From positions 74,312,948-74,376,947 of the forward strand of contig OY754464.1 in NCBI GenBank assembly GCA_963575645.1: a DNA stretch of 64,000 nt. Direction: 5' to 3'. The DNA is from Xanthostigma xanthostigma (lineage: Eukaryota > Arthropoda > Insecta > Raphidioptera > Raphidiidae). Each line of letters starts with the position of its first letter. Positions within the stretch are counted from its first letter, which is position 1. Position numbers and translations under genes: made by a program. Positions 32,063-42,880 of the stretch are shown here, in pieces. Under the pieces are notes generated by a model that was not told the origin of the DNA, searched no databases, and saw nothing but the letters and a program-made list of their open reading frames with translations.

Positions 32063-32136
32063 ATCTGCCCCCGCCGGGATTCGAACCCGCTACCTCCCGA
32101 ATGCGAGTCTAGTGCTCTCACCACTATGCCACCCGC
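32063..32136 (-). pseudogene. tRNA-like head of the SINE (Pol III promoter)
   Basis: Reads GCGGGTGGCATAGTGGTGAG on the minus strand. The A box TGGCATAGTGG (32121-32131) and B box GGTTCGAATCC (32077-32087) are both good matches to the Pol III internal promoter. The anticodon position reads CGC. It is the 5' part of the SINE, not an independent tRNA gene. Confidence 0.8.
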
Positions 32137-32160
32137 TCGGTCATAATGTGAACTATAATA

Positions 32161-33044
32161 GTAAAGTTCGAAAATATTTCATAGTGATACTTCGCAATAT
32201 AATATAAGTGGCAAAATTTTGATGCTTTATATTGTTTCATTGCTTCGCCACTTCATTAAGCGGTTCTATACTATAATGTTGACTCACTCTTAATTGTTTT
32301 TGAATATGAAGAGAAAAGCCCGAAATACCGAAGCTATAAAACCAAATTTTAGGTACAGGGCCTCAGAAATTTGAAGTAAGGTGCAAAAAATAAAAATTAC
32401 AAAGGAAAAAAGACAGCATATTACTGCAATATGGCGGCCATTTTTAACAGACGTCAAAAAAGAAGAGGTTCTCAATTTTACCCGTTTTTTTATCTGTATA
32501 TTCCGTGATATCTTTGCCCGTTTTGAAACAATTTAAATAATTCTTGTTCTATTAATAACTCATACCTTCAGAGTGTCCCACATAAATTTTACTTAAATGA
32601 GGTCAGTAGTTTTTTTTCTTTTTATTGTGTAAGTATATTCCTCAATATCTCCGCCAGTTGTTCACCGATTTTTTTAAGTTACGGCATTGTCCCTCTGTGC
32701 TTCCCCCCTTCTCCAGCTACGGTCCTGGACCTGACGCCAGGTGAAACAGAATAAACCCATTTAAATTTTGTGCTGTGCTATACAAAATTGAACAAGCTAC
32801 AAATATATGTATTATACATTGTCATTAGGATCTGTTTATCATGGTGAAACATTCCATAGTGGTTCCTGCATGATGATGTGTGTTAACACTACCGTACCAT
32901 CGTATTTCTTCCTTGTTCCTTTCTGCAGGCTCGGACTTCATTAGACAATTCACTATATCTATATTGTTAGCTACCAGGCAAAAACACAAAACAAAAATAA
33001 ACTATCAGTTAGTTTGTAGCATATATTTTATTGAACTGTATCAT
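32161..33044. other. No recognisable feature
   Basis: AT-rich spacer; ORFs of about 60 codons look random. Confidence 0.45.
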
Positions 33045-33108
33045 ATTTATTATTGCAAATAAATAATTTCCGCCACGGTCTATAGCAGTTTTGTTACAGC
33101 TCGTTGCG
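33045..33108 (+). repeat. LTR-end-like fragment
   Basis: TTATTGCAAATAAATAATTT followed by CCGCCACGG and an end TTTTGTTACA. The same string occurs at about 47884-47936. An AATAAA signal followed by a CA end is what the 3' part of an LTR looks like. Confidence 0.5.
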
Positions 33109-33938
33109 TTTTTCACTTGTCGCTTTCCTGCTTTAAAGTACAGTCAAGTAGTTAATGCTATTTTAGTTTTATTGAGATGCGAGTTTGTATTTTTTCAATT
33201 TACCGTACAAGCGCAAGCCGGCATTCGCATCTAACTTCCGAGCCTTTTAGATTCGTGGCGCGTATTATACATCCAAACATACAAACTTTACGTCTTTATA
33301 ATATTAGTACCTATAGATTGAAAAATATCATGCGTAATCATTTCTGAAGTTCAACTTCTTGTAAGATGCTGTTGTAGCTATACTGGTTATCGTATCGTCC
33401 GGTCCTGGCAAACATCTGGCAGAGCTGCCACCTTCCCCTTTATTCTATCCACCTGATAGATCCGGCATGTTTACAGCGTGACAAGTCCGGATTATTCACA
33501 TATTAAAATATATTATATTCACTCTCTGTTAGTTCCGTTTTCAACACTGCTTGGGTACTTACGTCATTTACTATACGTAGTTGTTTCGTATCTTGTCCCT
33601 ATACCTTTTACACCTATATATACAATGTGTAACTCATCTCTGAAACATTGTTTTTCAAATGCAGGGCTCGTCACATCCGTGAGTTTACACATACTTGACA
33701 TCGCATATGTAATCTCAAATCGTTAAGGTTATTCGATGAATAATGATAATAATGATGTTGATATTTGCAAAGGTTAGGGAAGAATAAAATAATATATTTT
33801 GTCTCTAAACTCAATAAATGATTGGTTGGAAAATGTAGCTTATGGATCAATTAAATACTGTACTTTTGATATTTTTCTTTTTATATATATCTAATTTGCT
33901 CCATAATTGCCGCACTTTCCATCCAATCATTTCAATAC
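33109..33938. other. No recognisable feature
   Basis: Ordinary non-coding sequence. An 82-codon plus-strand ORF (33478-33726) has no recognisable content. Confidence 0.4.
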
Positions 33939-33946
33939 AAAGGATC

Positions 33947-34267
33947 TAGGGTTACCAGATTGGCGGGACTTGACTGGATTGTCCAGCAATTTTACACGTT
34001 GTCCAGTGTCCCGGTTTTAGGCAAAATGTCCAGCTAAAAATAAAAAACATGCACCGCCAGAGCTAATAATTCGATTAAACTTTGCTCAATAGTTCATATT
34101 TTCATTTTTCTTATAACAATAATACTTAAGTAAGTACATATTACTTAATTATTTGTCGTGTTTCGGTTGATTAATGCAGACTTTTATTTTGTCCAGCCTA
34201 AAATCCTTTGGTCCAGATATTTTAAAATATTGTCCAGAAATTTTGATTTCCCAATCTGGCAACCCTA
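33947..34267. mobile_element. hAT-type short element
   Basis: Ends TAGGGTTACCAGATTGG and CCAATCTGGCAACCCTA are inverted repeats with one mismatch. The exact 8-bp duplication AAAGGATC flanks it (33939-33946 and 34268-34275). GTCCAG motifs are repeated near both ends. There is no ORF. Confidence 0.9.
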
Positions 34268-34410
34268 AAAGGATCGCAATTTCTACTAATAGTTGTTAGA
34301 AGATAACAAATAATGTCTTCAGCATAAAGTAGTGTTGATCCAATAGAATGTTAAGATGAAGGAAGGTTTTTGACTGAGGATCATAAATAAATAAGCTTTA
34401 CCAATGTTAC

Positions 34411-34480
34411 GCTAGTGGCCAACGTTTCGAAAAATTTATTTTCATCTTCAGGGCCTGAAGCTGGTCAAAAGGTGGTAAAT
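34411..34480 (-). repeat. Penelope-like terminal fragment with hammerhead-like wording
   Basis: On the minus strand it contains CTGAAGATG, a short A/T stem and CGAAACG, the arrangement of the conserved hammerhead ribozyme core found in Penelope-like retroelements. The stem is weak and the cleavage-site arm was not located, so activity is doubtful. Confidence 0.35.
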
Positions 34481-34510
34481 TGTTAAAACAAAATGCAAGT
34501 AACATAACAA

Positions 34511-34890
34511 ATAATAATAATAATAATGCGTTTAACATCCATTTCTCGACTTTATGTCTTAACAGACGCCATTCGCACCATTACTATTTTCCATCTACCA
34601 TACACTTCCCGTTATTTTCTACATTTTTCAACTTCAACTAATTAATAGCAAAGGGCGAATGGAGGAATTTTTAGAAAATTAGTATAAGGAAGGCAAATTT
34701 TGAGCATAGGAGTTTGACAGGTAATCGGCCATGGCCTTGAATAAGGAACCATCTCGATATTTATCTGGCATTGTTGAGGGAAAATATGGAAAACACCAAC
34801 AAGATGGCCGGACAGAAAATTATCGTTTCTCGGCGAGAGGCAGCAGGAAAAAGTCCCAGTCACATCTACCCCCGCCGGGATTCGAACCCG
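34511..34890 (-). mobile_element. tRNA-derived SINE, copy 2, 5'-truncated
   Basis: It starts at the left with an (ATA)n tail and matches the split SINE at 28484-32148 throughout, but stops just past the B box region (CCGGGATTCGAACCCG), so the A-box half of the head is missing. It runs unbroken across the element B insertion point (GGCCATGGCCTTGAATAAGG). Confidence 0.8.
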
Positions 34891-35397
34891 ATGAATAGAT
34901 TATTTTTAACACATTATACGCAATACACTACTGTAGCAAAATTGTCTAATATTTATGTTCAATGAGCATTAGCTCCCTGCGAAATCAATTTTAAATACTA
35001 TATAAATTATAGATGCCACTTGATAGTGCGTGCAAAGTCACAGCTTTCACTGTTTTGTACAACCCTTGATATAAAGACGCGTATGTGTGTGTGCTATCGC
35101 AGTTCGGTTTACGCAGCAGCTATGTGTATATATTTTCGCTACAGCTTAGTACGGCTTTAATACGGCCTGAGATGAGCGGCTGCATTAAAGTACGAGCACC
35201 CGCCATGTTTATATTAATTTAATTACATTGAAACTCATTACCATAGAAAAATAAGTTATGCACTTTACATTGTATTACGGCAACTTTTCACATGTAAAGT
35301 TAGTCGCAGACGCGCGCTCGCAGATATATTCCGATCATTTATTACCACGATAATTCATTCTTACTTGTTTGCCGTTGTAAGGCATGTAGCAGTCATT
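34891..35397. other. No recognisable feature
   Basis: Non-coding spacer. Confidence 0.4.
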
Positions 35398-35469
35398 GGG
35401 CTATGGCTCAGTTGGATAGAGCGTCGTGCTAATAACGCGAAGGTTGCGGGTTTGATCCCCCACGGGACA
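35398..35469 (+). pseudogene. tRNA-Ile(AAT)-like pseudogene
   Basis: The D-arm (GCTCAGTTGGATAGAGC) and anticodon arm (TCGTG-CTAATAA-CGCGA, anticodon AAT at 35431-35433) are intact and match eukaryotic tRNA-Ile. The T-stem has two mismatches and the acceptor arms (GGGCTAT and CGGGACA) barely pair. A box and B box are recognisable. It could be a dead tRNA copy or the head of a SINE; a T-rich run follows about 30 bp downstream. Confidence 0.65.
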
Positions 35470-35523
35470 TACAATATTTTTATATTTTTACGATGCATTT
35501 TTGTTTGTTTTTTTTACTAATAA

Positions 35524-35727
35524 ACCAGTGAAGTTAGCTTTTGACAAGGAAAAAATTAATATGTAGTAGAAAACGAATGATGAAGAAATTGCCGTCAGAA
35601 ATACAGAAACCAAAAATTCAAATGCGTAAAGGGCAGGAGTGCTACGGGGGGCGCGTTTTAGGGGTCAAACGCGGTTTTTCGTTATATATAATTGCCAAAT
35701 TTGAACAATATTGTTCAAATTTGGCAA
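35524..35727 (+). repeat. R5 repeat, copy 2, with a 36-bp palindrome
   Basis: 35524-35691 matches 12734-12905. It is followed by a perfect palindrome at 35692-35727 (arm TTGCCAAATTTGAACAAT). From 35728 to 35890 lies a rearranged fragment of the 9042-9360 foldback family (CTCACGTTTTTCGTTT, TACTTTTTAGTTCGC). Confidence 0.65.
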
Positions 35728-35890
35728 AAGTCATATAAGAAGTGTAGAGAGTAGGTATCAATGAAAAAATCTATTTTACGCCTCACGTTTTTCGTTTCAA
35801 ATCCCGTATACAAGTTAAAAATATGTCTGTAAAGAAATTATTTTATACTTTTTAGTTCGCTTTACAAACATGTAATATTAATTTTTTTTT

Positions 35891-36470
35891 ATTTCTTTTA
35901 TTACTTTTAATTCTTCTATTAACTTCACTTGTATATATCTGTCTAATGGAATCATTCAATTTAATTTTCAGACCTACCTGCAACTAAATTTTAAGTTAGG
36001 TAACCTATATTTTTAACTAAAAATAAACATTAACATAAATTTTATTTTGTTTCAGGTACGTACATGAACAACTATTTTCTGGTAAGGTACAAAATCTAAC
36101 ATTATTTGAAAAAAAAAAATAATTCCTATATTATATAGGGATGATCAAAATTAGGTACTTGAAAAATGTATCTAGAATCTAGATATTGGATATCTAACAG
36201 TCGATATTTCTAAAAATATACTTTTTATCGATATACAAACTGTGTGTGGACGTTTTTCTTTAAAAAATAACGGGTTGAATAAAAAAAAAGTTCGAACGAA
36301 AATTGTTGGATTTCGAGGGGGAAATCGTTTGGACACAAAAATATTGACTCAAATTTATAAAAAAGTGTAAGTTATTTTTTTTTCTCTCTAGTAGAAATTT
36401 GTGAGGACGGACAGAAAAGTTGTTTATATAGGTACATAAAAAAATTTTCCTGCTGACCCCATTGTAAAGC
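35891..36470. other. No recognisable feature
   Basis: AT-rich spacer. The overlapping minus-strand ORF at 36260-36661 has no recognisable content. Confidence 0.4.
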
Positions 36471-37194
36471 GGCCCATAGACGCTCAATATTATAGCGCAG
36501 TATTTGGGTTTGTGCAATATAATTGACCGTGTGTAGGCGAGATTGAAAGGTTGCGCTATATATTGTGTGATTTTCAAAATCTTGAAAATATATTGCACAA
36601 ACGGAGAAATATTGTGCCGTCTGTTGTCAAGATTGCGCAATACCCCGTCAGTTGATCTCAAGTAGCAGTCGTTTCAACAAGTCGTTTCAACAACGCCTCA
36701 TCATGGGTGACAAGAAAGCCGAAAGACAATTTATTGTTGAATTTATCGAGGTGTATCGTGGTCTTCCGTCTCTGCGGGATCCAAAGACTATAGTAATCGT
36801 GACAACATGATGACTGAAGTTCTGGTGGGGACTGTTTGCACAATGTGGCTGTACCGTCTGTGCTCGCAATTGAGCAATATAACCTTCAATATCGCCTCCA
36901 TACAGTACAATTTTTTGCACAAACCATAATATTGCACAATAATATTGACCGTCCAGGGGCCACCCACATTGCACAATAATATTGAACAATGGCTAATAAT
37001 AATCATTACAATTAAATTCCAGTTGCAGTTTATATTTTCACTGAATTAGTGAAAGCATAATATTAAACGATTATCGTCATAATATTTTTAGAAGGCTTAT
37101 ATACTTACCTATAAGAAAAATTTGACTTGAACCCGAAACAACCAATTTCGCGTTGGCTAAGTTACATTACTCTAATATTGAGCGTCTATGGGCC
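36471..37194. mobile_element. DNA transposon relic with MADF fragment (PIF/Harbinger-like)
   Basis: Perfect 22-bp inverted ends starting GGCCCATAGACGCTCAAT (36471-36492) and mirrored at 37173-37194. A MADF-domain fragment lies inside on the plus strand. PIF/Harbinger elements encode a second, DNA-binding protein with such domains next to the transposase, so that class is the likeliest. No TTA/TAA duplication is evident, which weakens the class call. TTGCACAATAATATTGA-type strings recur near both ends. Confidence 0.65.
36703..36827 (+). pseudogene. MADF-domain fragment, frameshifted
   Basis: From ATG 36703 the frame reads MGDKKAERQFIVEFIEVYRG then LPSLRDPK, the start of a MADF domain (a myb-related DNA-binding fold that begins 'FI--Y---P-LW----'). 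At about 36786 the similarity moves to another frame, where DYSNRDN continues as the domain normally does, so a one-base frameshift has broken it. The rest of the domain is lost. MADF proteins are both host regulators and helper proteins of Harbinger-type transposons; its place between perfect inverted ends favours the second. Confidence 0.65.
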
Positions 37195-37770
37195 CTTACT
37201 TATACATACTATGGATACTATATAAAAATTACTTACCTTATATATTTAGAGTAGTGCTAACAACCCTAGGGTTGAAGAACATTTTATTTTTCTTTTGTTC
37301 TAAATAAAAAAAAAATAGGTTAAAAAATACATACAGTGCCGGTGTAGTCAATGTTTATACAGTTTTGTTTTTAATTTGCATATTAAACGTTATAAATTTG
37401 TATTCATACTTTTTTAACGTCTAGACTAGGGAATTCTTCAAAGCGACTTTTTCATAGAGTAATTTGTTAAATTAGTTCCTCAAAAACAGCTTGAATGAAT
37501 TTTAAATTACACTTGGCTCACAAACGTTTTTCAATTTTTTTTGTAATCTACCTTTATGGACCGAAATTACAGTAATAAGTTAATAACTGTTAAAAAGCTT
37601 CTAACAGTTCGAAACCCGGACACAAAAAATAGTTTATTACTTTTTTCAAATTTCGGTATTCGAGGAGCATTTTAAAAGGCATCAATCTACTTTAGGAAAA
37701 ATGTTGATGACGTCATTATGTTTTCAAGGTCACAAAAAAAAAGAAAACTTAAACAATTGAATAACATCAA
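37195..37770. other. No recognisable feature
   Basis: AT-rich spacer with random-looking ORFs. Confidence 0.45.
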
Positions 37771-38027
37771 AACTAAAAAACACGCATTATATCGAACTAA
37801 AAAGTAAAAATATTTTTTTAAAATAAGCTTAAAACAATAATGAATAAAAAATACTAGTAATATTGTGAAAAAAGCGTGGGGCGCTTTGTTCCACATTTTC
37901 GTACATCGAGCGCCCCACGCTTTTTTCACAATAATACTAAGTAGTATTTTTTATTCATTATTGTTTTAAGCTTATTTAAAAAAATATTTTTTACTTTTTA
38001 GTTCGATATAAAGCGTGTTTTTTAGTT
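37771..38027. mobile_element. Long-hairpin element with 115-bp arms
   Basis: The outer end AACTAAAAAACACGC pairs with GCGTGTTTTTTAGTT. The arms are near-identical inward to AAGCGTGGGGCGCT, around a 23-base loop (37886-37908). The GAACTAAAAAGTA block links it to the 9042-9360 family. No clear target duplication was found. Confidence 0.85.
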
Positions 38028-38108
38028 TTTTTAAAACTACATTTATTTTCCAATTTTTAGTTCGATTTATTGTCAAAAATTTGCAAAAAAAAAACAAATT
38101 GTTTTTTC

Positions 38109-38192
38109 GGCGTGGACGGGATAAGAACCCACGACCCGTGATTCCGAGAGTTGACATCAGCGAAGACCCGTGCTTTAGACCGCACGGCTAAA
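38109..38192 (-). pseudogene. Possible tRNA-Leu/Ser-like remnant
   Basis: On the minus strand TTAGCCGTGCGGTCTAAAGC resembles the D-arm of long-variable-arm tRNAs, and GGTCGTGGGTTC resembles a T-arm, with about the right distance between them. Acceptor and anticodon arms do not fold convincingly. The D-arm wording also occurs at the edge of the R3 elements. Confidence 0.3.
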
Positions 38193-39007
38193 CACTGTAG
38201 TTACATTGCTGGCATATTATACTACTGTAATAAACCACTTACTGTAGTCCAAACGAGTTTACAAACAAACATACATACTTACATACATACATACAAACTT
38301 ACAAGTGAAACTAACATAAAGCGTGTAAAAATGATTCTTTACTTTTTAGTCCACATTGCTATAAATGACTGTGTTTTTGAGCTTTTTTAAACTCCGATTT
38401 TGTATGCATTTTTATTAACCTTTGTGGGATTAGTCGAGATTTTCGTCTTCTGGTTTAAGGATAAACATTGAACATGTTTATAATTTATATCTATGATAAA
38501 ACAGAAATGTGATAATTTATATTGTGTAAAATGTGAACCTAGTCGTCTTCATAGTATTTTGTTAATCGAATGATAAATAATAAAATAGGTCGGAATTCAC
38601 AGGCAAAAGCTTTTAAGTGTTCGTCTAATCTCTGTACTTATCACGTCTTGTTTCCAAGCTTTCGCAAATTCTATAATATTTTATACAGGGCGAACCGATT
38701 TCGAGACAGAAAACATTACTAATAATAAAAAATATTGCCTGAAGACACAAGTAATTCAAGAATTACAAGACGCGAAATTTTACATAATATACCCCGGCGT
38801 TATGTTTGAAAATTGATGTATATTTTTAACAACACTTTGAGCTTAATAATATAATTTAATTAACTTAATCTAAGAAAAAAAAAGCATTTGAAAATACGCA
38901 AATTTTATTTTAGAAACTGTGTAATTTTATGTTTTCCTACAATTTGAAACGTTTATTTTAGTGAAAAATAGTGCTTTTGAAAACGTACACTTATCATCCT
39001 GTCCCCC
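38193..39007. other. Non-coding stretch
   Basis: Includes a short TACA/CATA microsatellite near 38268-38297. Nothing else is supported. Confidence 0.45.
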
Positions 39008-39011
39008 TTAA

Positions 39012-39895
39012 GGACGTACTCTGGTGTTCGGCTTTCGGAAAATCGAATTTATTTTTTTTACATTTTAGTAAGTATAATATATTGAGAAAATACTGTAAAA
39101 ATTTTAGACCGAAATATTAAATATTTACAAAGCTATAGCATATAGTCGAGAACAGCAACAGTCTTACCTGCTTTTACCTCTCAATTTTTATCACCTTACC
39201 CTCTCTTATACTCTCGCAGAGTAAAGCAAAAAAATTAGCAGAAAACGATGCCTTTGAAGAAACGGAAGGTTTACTATACACCAGGCATAGCTGATTAGTG
39301 TAAATATTCATTTTTATTTTTTTGTAAGAAATCCGAAATCAAAACTTTATACGCGTTTTTCTCAAAACTACGTTTTTGTAAGCGACGCGGGTGATTGAAA
39401 CAATTGTATACAACCGATTGCTTTCAATTTTGCACAGGGTATTCTACACAACAATAGCTCTGTCCGATACTAGAATTATTTAATTATAAAAATTATTTCT
39501 ATTTTTTTAACCGATTTTCAATGACAACATCACGATTTTCTCGTTGTTTTTTTTTAAACCCGCCATTTTGTTATTTATCAATAAAAATGTTTATTTCTAG
39601 TACGGGATAGAGCCATAAGCCTACGAAACAATAACCAATTTAATTTTTATAATTCAGATGATTCCAAGTGACGTTATCACCCGCGTTACCCACCTACCTC
39701 CATTTAAAGTTGTCTACTTTAGGTTAAAAAAACAATTATAAAATGGCGTAAAATTAAGCAAAAAAAAATTGTTTTTCTTAGTTTACGATGTCAGTAAAAA
39801 CATGTAACAAAATTGAAATGATTGTACATTATTTTGTTATTAAAAAAAAATCTGAAAAAAGGGTTGAAAACGAGCTTAAACATAGGACTGCGTCC
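39012..39895. mobile_element. TTAA-flanked short-TIR element
   Basis: It starts GGACGTACTC and ends in a near-complement GACTGCGTCC, with TTAA on both sides (39008-39011 and 39896-39899). TTAA duplications are typical of piggyBac-type transposons, though the ends do not begin CCC as most of those do. The interior is AT-rich, without an ORF. Confidence 0.5.
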
Positions 39896-39899
39896 TTAA

Positions 39900-40390
39900 A
39901 AGATCACAAATTACTCATCGACTTAACAGAAATGTTTAAAATTTAGTATAAGTAGTGGAAGAAGTAACTTTGTTAAATTCTGTCGTCAACTCCATTATAT
40001 AATCTGCATGACTCAAAGAACATCACAATATGCACGCTCATAATATAATTAAGTTTTATGCAATTAAACTAACTTTTCACGCTGTTTGTTTATATTGTTG
40101 CTGCGAAACATTAAGTTTAGCTTTAATACACTATATTCTTCTATTTTATATTATATGGTACGGTCGTAAACAATGAACCATTGTAGTCGACGACAAAAAA
40201 CAAGGGGTGCGCGAGAAATTGTTTAAAATAATAACGCAGTCGATGCCGGCCTGCTCGGTTTCGCCAATATTCGTTAGTCGGGTTCTGCTACTGTATCATA
40301 GATGGTGCTCTGTAAAATTTTATTGGAAAAACCATATGTATACTTAATACAATATATTTAATAACTTCTATATCGCTAGTGGCCGTAAGT
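39900..40390. other. No recognisable feature
   Basis: AT-rich spacer. Confidence 0.4.
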
Positions 40391-40805
40391 GGAAGCGTGA
40401 CCCATGAAGTGAGACAGCAAATGACTGTTTTCTATCTCTTTCTTTTTACCTGACCCGTTATGCGCAAGTGTCGCGTCTGTAGTGGGGCAATTAGTGAGTG
40501 GAATAGAGCAAGCCACCTCCCTTTCACAGCTGAGTTCCATGTGCAAACTGACGCTGCAACTGACGCGCATCTATTCACGGACATGCGCATGACACTCAGA
40601 GTATAATAAGTGAGACAGACGTATAAATGTCTGCACCGTAGCTTTCAAGTCTTTCTTACGATATTTGCTGGCAATATAGAGAGTATTAAATATATGACTT
40701 GCCTGCTTCCCCACTACAGTCGCAACGCTTGCGCATAACGGATTTAGTATAAATGAGTGAGATAGAAGTTTACAGTTGCTGTCTCTCTTGGTGGGCAACA
40801 CTTCC
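40391..40805. mobile_element. Imperfect foldback element
   Basis: Left GGAAGCGTGACCC and right-end complement GGAAGTGTTGCCC begin arms that share GAGACAGCAA, CCGTTATGCGCAAG and GTAGTGGGG. The loop holds an AT-rich segment. Overlapping minus-strand ORFs here (up to 121 codons) are by-products of the palindrome. Confidence 0.7.
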
Positions 40806-40826
40806 ACATATAGAAGTAGCAATATA

Positions 40827-41174
40827 GAAGTAGAACGCCGATTATCCGAATTAATTGGGACCGGGGTCGATTCGGAAAATCGAAAATTCGGATAATCGGA
40901 CATAGACTGGTAATAAAGAAAAACGAACTGTCGCACACACTTTATTAAGTTAAATATATCTGGACTTCAGCGAGTTCCAACTTCGACGTGTGCTGATACC
41001 ATTGTAGCGTCTACAGGGCAATAATTGTCACTCGCATTTTTGTATTCTTGCGTCCCCACAAAACTTGTTTTTATTGAAAAATTACTTGGTTTTAATTTTT
41101 TGTATTACGCTTAGGACCGATTCGGATAATTGGCGATTCGGTTAATCGGCGTTCGGATAATCGGCGTTCTACTG
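40827..41174. mobile_element. Tigger/pogo-like short element
   Basis: The ends share GTAGAACGCCGATTATCCG in inverted orientation, and the right end is CTACTG followed by TA. CAGTAGAAC-type ends with TA duplications are typical of Tigger elements of the Tc1/mariner group. The ends contain repeated CGGATAATCGG motifs. There is no transposase. A single similar end (CAGTAGAGCGCCGGTTATCC) is at 43723. Confidence 0.75.
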
Positions 41175-41343
41175 TATTAAGTATGTAAAAAAACCTTCTT
41201 TAATATGATGGATATACCTGCGGATACAGTACTTCACCACATCCCTGGTAATCAAATTCGGAATCGTTTGAAATATCACGATGAAGCAAAGATTAAGTTG
41301 GTCCCCGGTTTACTATCTATATTAGTGATGTAACGAATATTCG

Positions 41344-41637
41344 CATATTTTGTGACATTCTCACCCACACTCGCAAAATTCATACAAATATTAAGATCGG
41401 GAAAAAAATCATATTTTTTGGGAAAATGTAAAATAATAAGTATAAGACAAAAAATATTAAGTAAGTTATTTTTTAAAAAAGGAGTAAGAAAAAAACTTTT
41501 CTATTAAAAATGCTAAGAAATTAATATTTTTTGTCTTATACTTATTTTTTTACATTTTCCCAAAAAATATGATTTTTTTCCCGATATTAATATTTGTATG
41601 AATTTTGCGAATGTGGGTGAGAATGTCACAAAATATG
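41344..41637. mobile_element. Foldback element with 116-bp arms
   Basis: CATATTTTGTGACATTCTCA at the left is exactly complemented at the right. The arms continue through AAAAATATGATTTTTTTCCC with few changes. The loop (about 41465-41520) is AT-rich. Confidence 0.85.
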
Positions 41638-42567
41638 TTTTTTTGCTAAAATAAACTTGCAATTATATCTTTTGCTTTAAAATTAGGTAATCAAGCTTTA
41701 GACTTAGTATTAATAATCAACCTAGTACCCAGAACGACTTACGCGCTCAATCAGCTAATTTTTACCTTTAAAATCTAGATTTGAAATTTAAAAAAATCAT
41801 TTTATAAATTGTGGAGAGAGTGCCTTTTAATTCATAATTTATCAGCGGCACACGTGCGATAAAAAATTGAATGGTTACTCTCGATGATCGGCCCGTATAA
41901 CTATTTGTTCGGCGGAGCGTTTATATGGCCCGTTATAATCTAATATTATTTTGAGCGAATATAGACATAGTGGCTTTTATCGGTATCGGAAGAGATAAGG
42001 CAAATCATAAAAGCTTCGGTCGGTTTTACTCGCGGGACACATTTTTGATAATATAAACTCAAGAAGCGTATCGCCTATAAAATGCGCGGGACTTTATACC
42101 TAGACTACCTCTACCACAAATGACTACTCGTTAAGACCGATACTCGTAAAACTCGCTAGTATATAAACTATTCTCCGATATGGTGATAAATATTCATTTA
42201 CAACAACAAAATGTTATAACAAAACAAACAAACTAAAAGTACTTCTCTTATATTATAATGGAAATGAAATAGAAATAATGTAACAAGCAAATAACTTCTA
42301 ACTAATAATAATAATAATAATAATTTATTGAGGTCGTTAGACATAAAACTTAATGTGTAGCCAAAGTCAAATTACAGAAAATATAACATTTGAATTAAAA
42401 TTAATTAAAATCATTTAAAATAAAAATAAAAATAAAATAATACAATGTCACTAGGTATACACAGAAATATATACAAGAAATATTTATCTAAGCGCTCTAA
42501 AAATTTATATCCGAACTCAATGATTTATGTCAGACGATCGAACAACACTGTATGTTAACAGTAAACC
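41638..42567. other. Non-coding stretch
   Basis: A (TAA)n run at about 42303-42323 is followed by A-rich sequence, which could be the tail of an old retroposed copy. No gene is visible. Confidence 0.45.
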
Positions 42568-42575
42568 GTCTTAAC

Positions 42576-42872
42576 CAGGGGCGGGCAAATCTTTTGATCG
42601 TCGGGCCACATTGCTGAAGAAAATTTGACTGAGGGCCAAAAATTTGGAGCAAACAACAAATCCTTTCATTTCCGCAACAAAAAGGTCTTTTTTCGTCTGT
42701 TGTGGCCCTTGCTATTTATTTATTTACTGTTTTTCTAAAAATTGTTTATGCGCCAAATTATATTGGAAAACTATTTTCGCTCTTTATAATCATTTATAAA
42801 ATGCTTCGCGGGCCGGACAAAAGTCTACTGCGGGCCGGATCCGGCCCGCGGTCCGCCACTTGCCCAGGCCTG
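42576..42872. mobile_element. hAT-type short element (CAGGGGCGGGCAA ends)
   Basis: It starts CAGGGGCGGGCAA and ends TTGCCCAGGCCTG, with the exact 8-bp duplication GTCTTAAC (42568-42575 and 42873-42880). GGGCCGG/CCGGCCC clusters lie near the right end. This end type is typical of hAT elements in many animals. Confidence 0.9.
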
Positions 42873-42880
42873 GTCTTAAC

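Larger units (their letters stand above)
28484..32148 (-). mobile_element. tRNA-derived SINE, split by LTR element B
   Basis: The SINE occupies 28484-28696 and 31936-32148, about 426 bp in total. On the minus strand it starts with a tRNA-like head, has a body of about 350 bp, and ends in an (ATT)n tail at the left. A 12-bp duplication TGAACTATAATA flanks the whole (28472-28483 and 32149-32160), as expected for LINE-driven insertion. The copy at 34511-34890 is uninterrupted at the position where element B landed, and so serves as the empty-site control. Confidence 0.85.

Noticed and set aside
32063..32136. A functional tRNA-Ala gene (anticodon CGC)
   Set aside because: It is the head of a SINE with target duplications and a dispersed second copy.
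36260..36661. 133-codon minus-strand ORF
   Set aside because: It spans the boundary of a transposon and unrelated flank, and its wording is random-looking.
40376..40938. Overlapping minus-strand ORFs as a host gene
   Set aside because: They coincide with an imperfect palindrome and a Tigger-like end, and no domain is seen.
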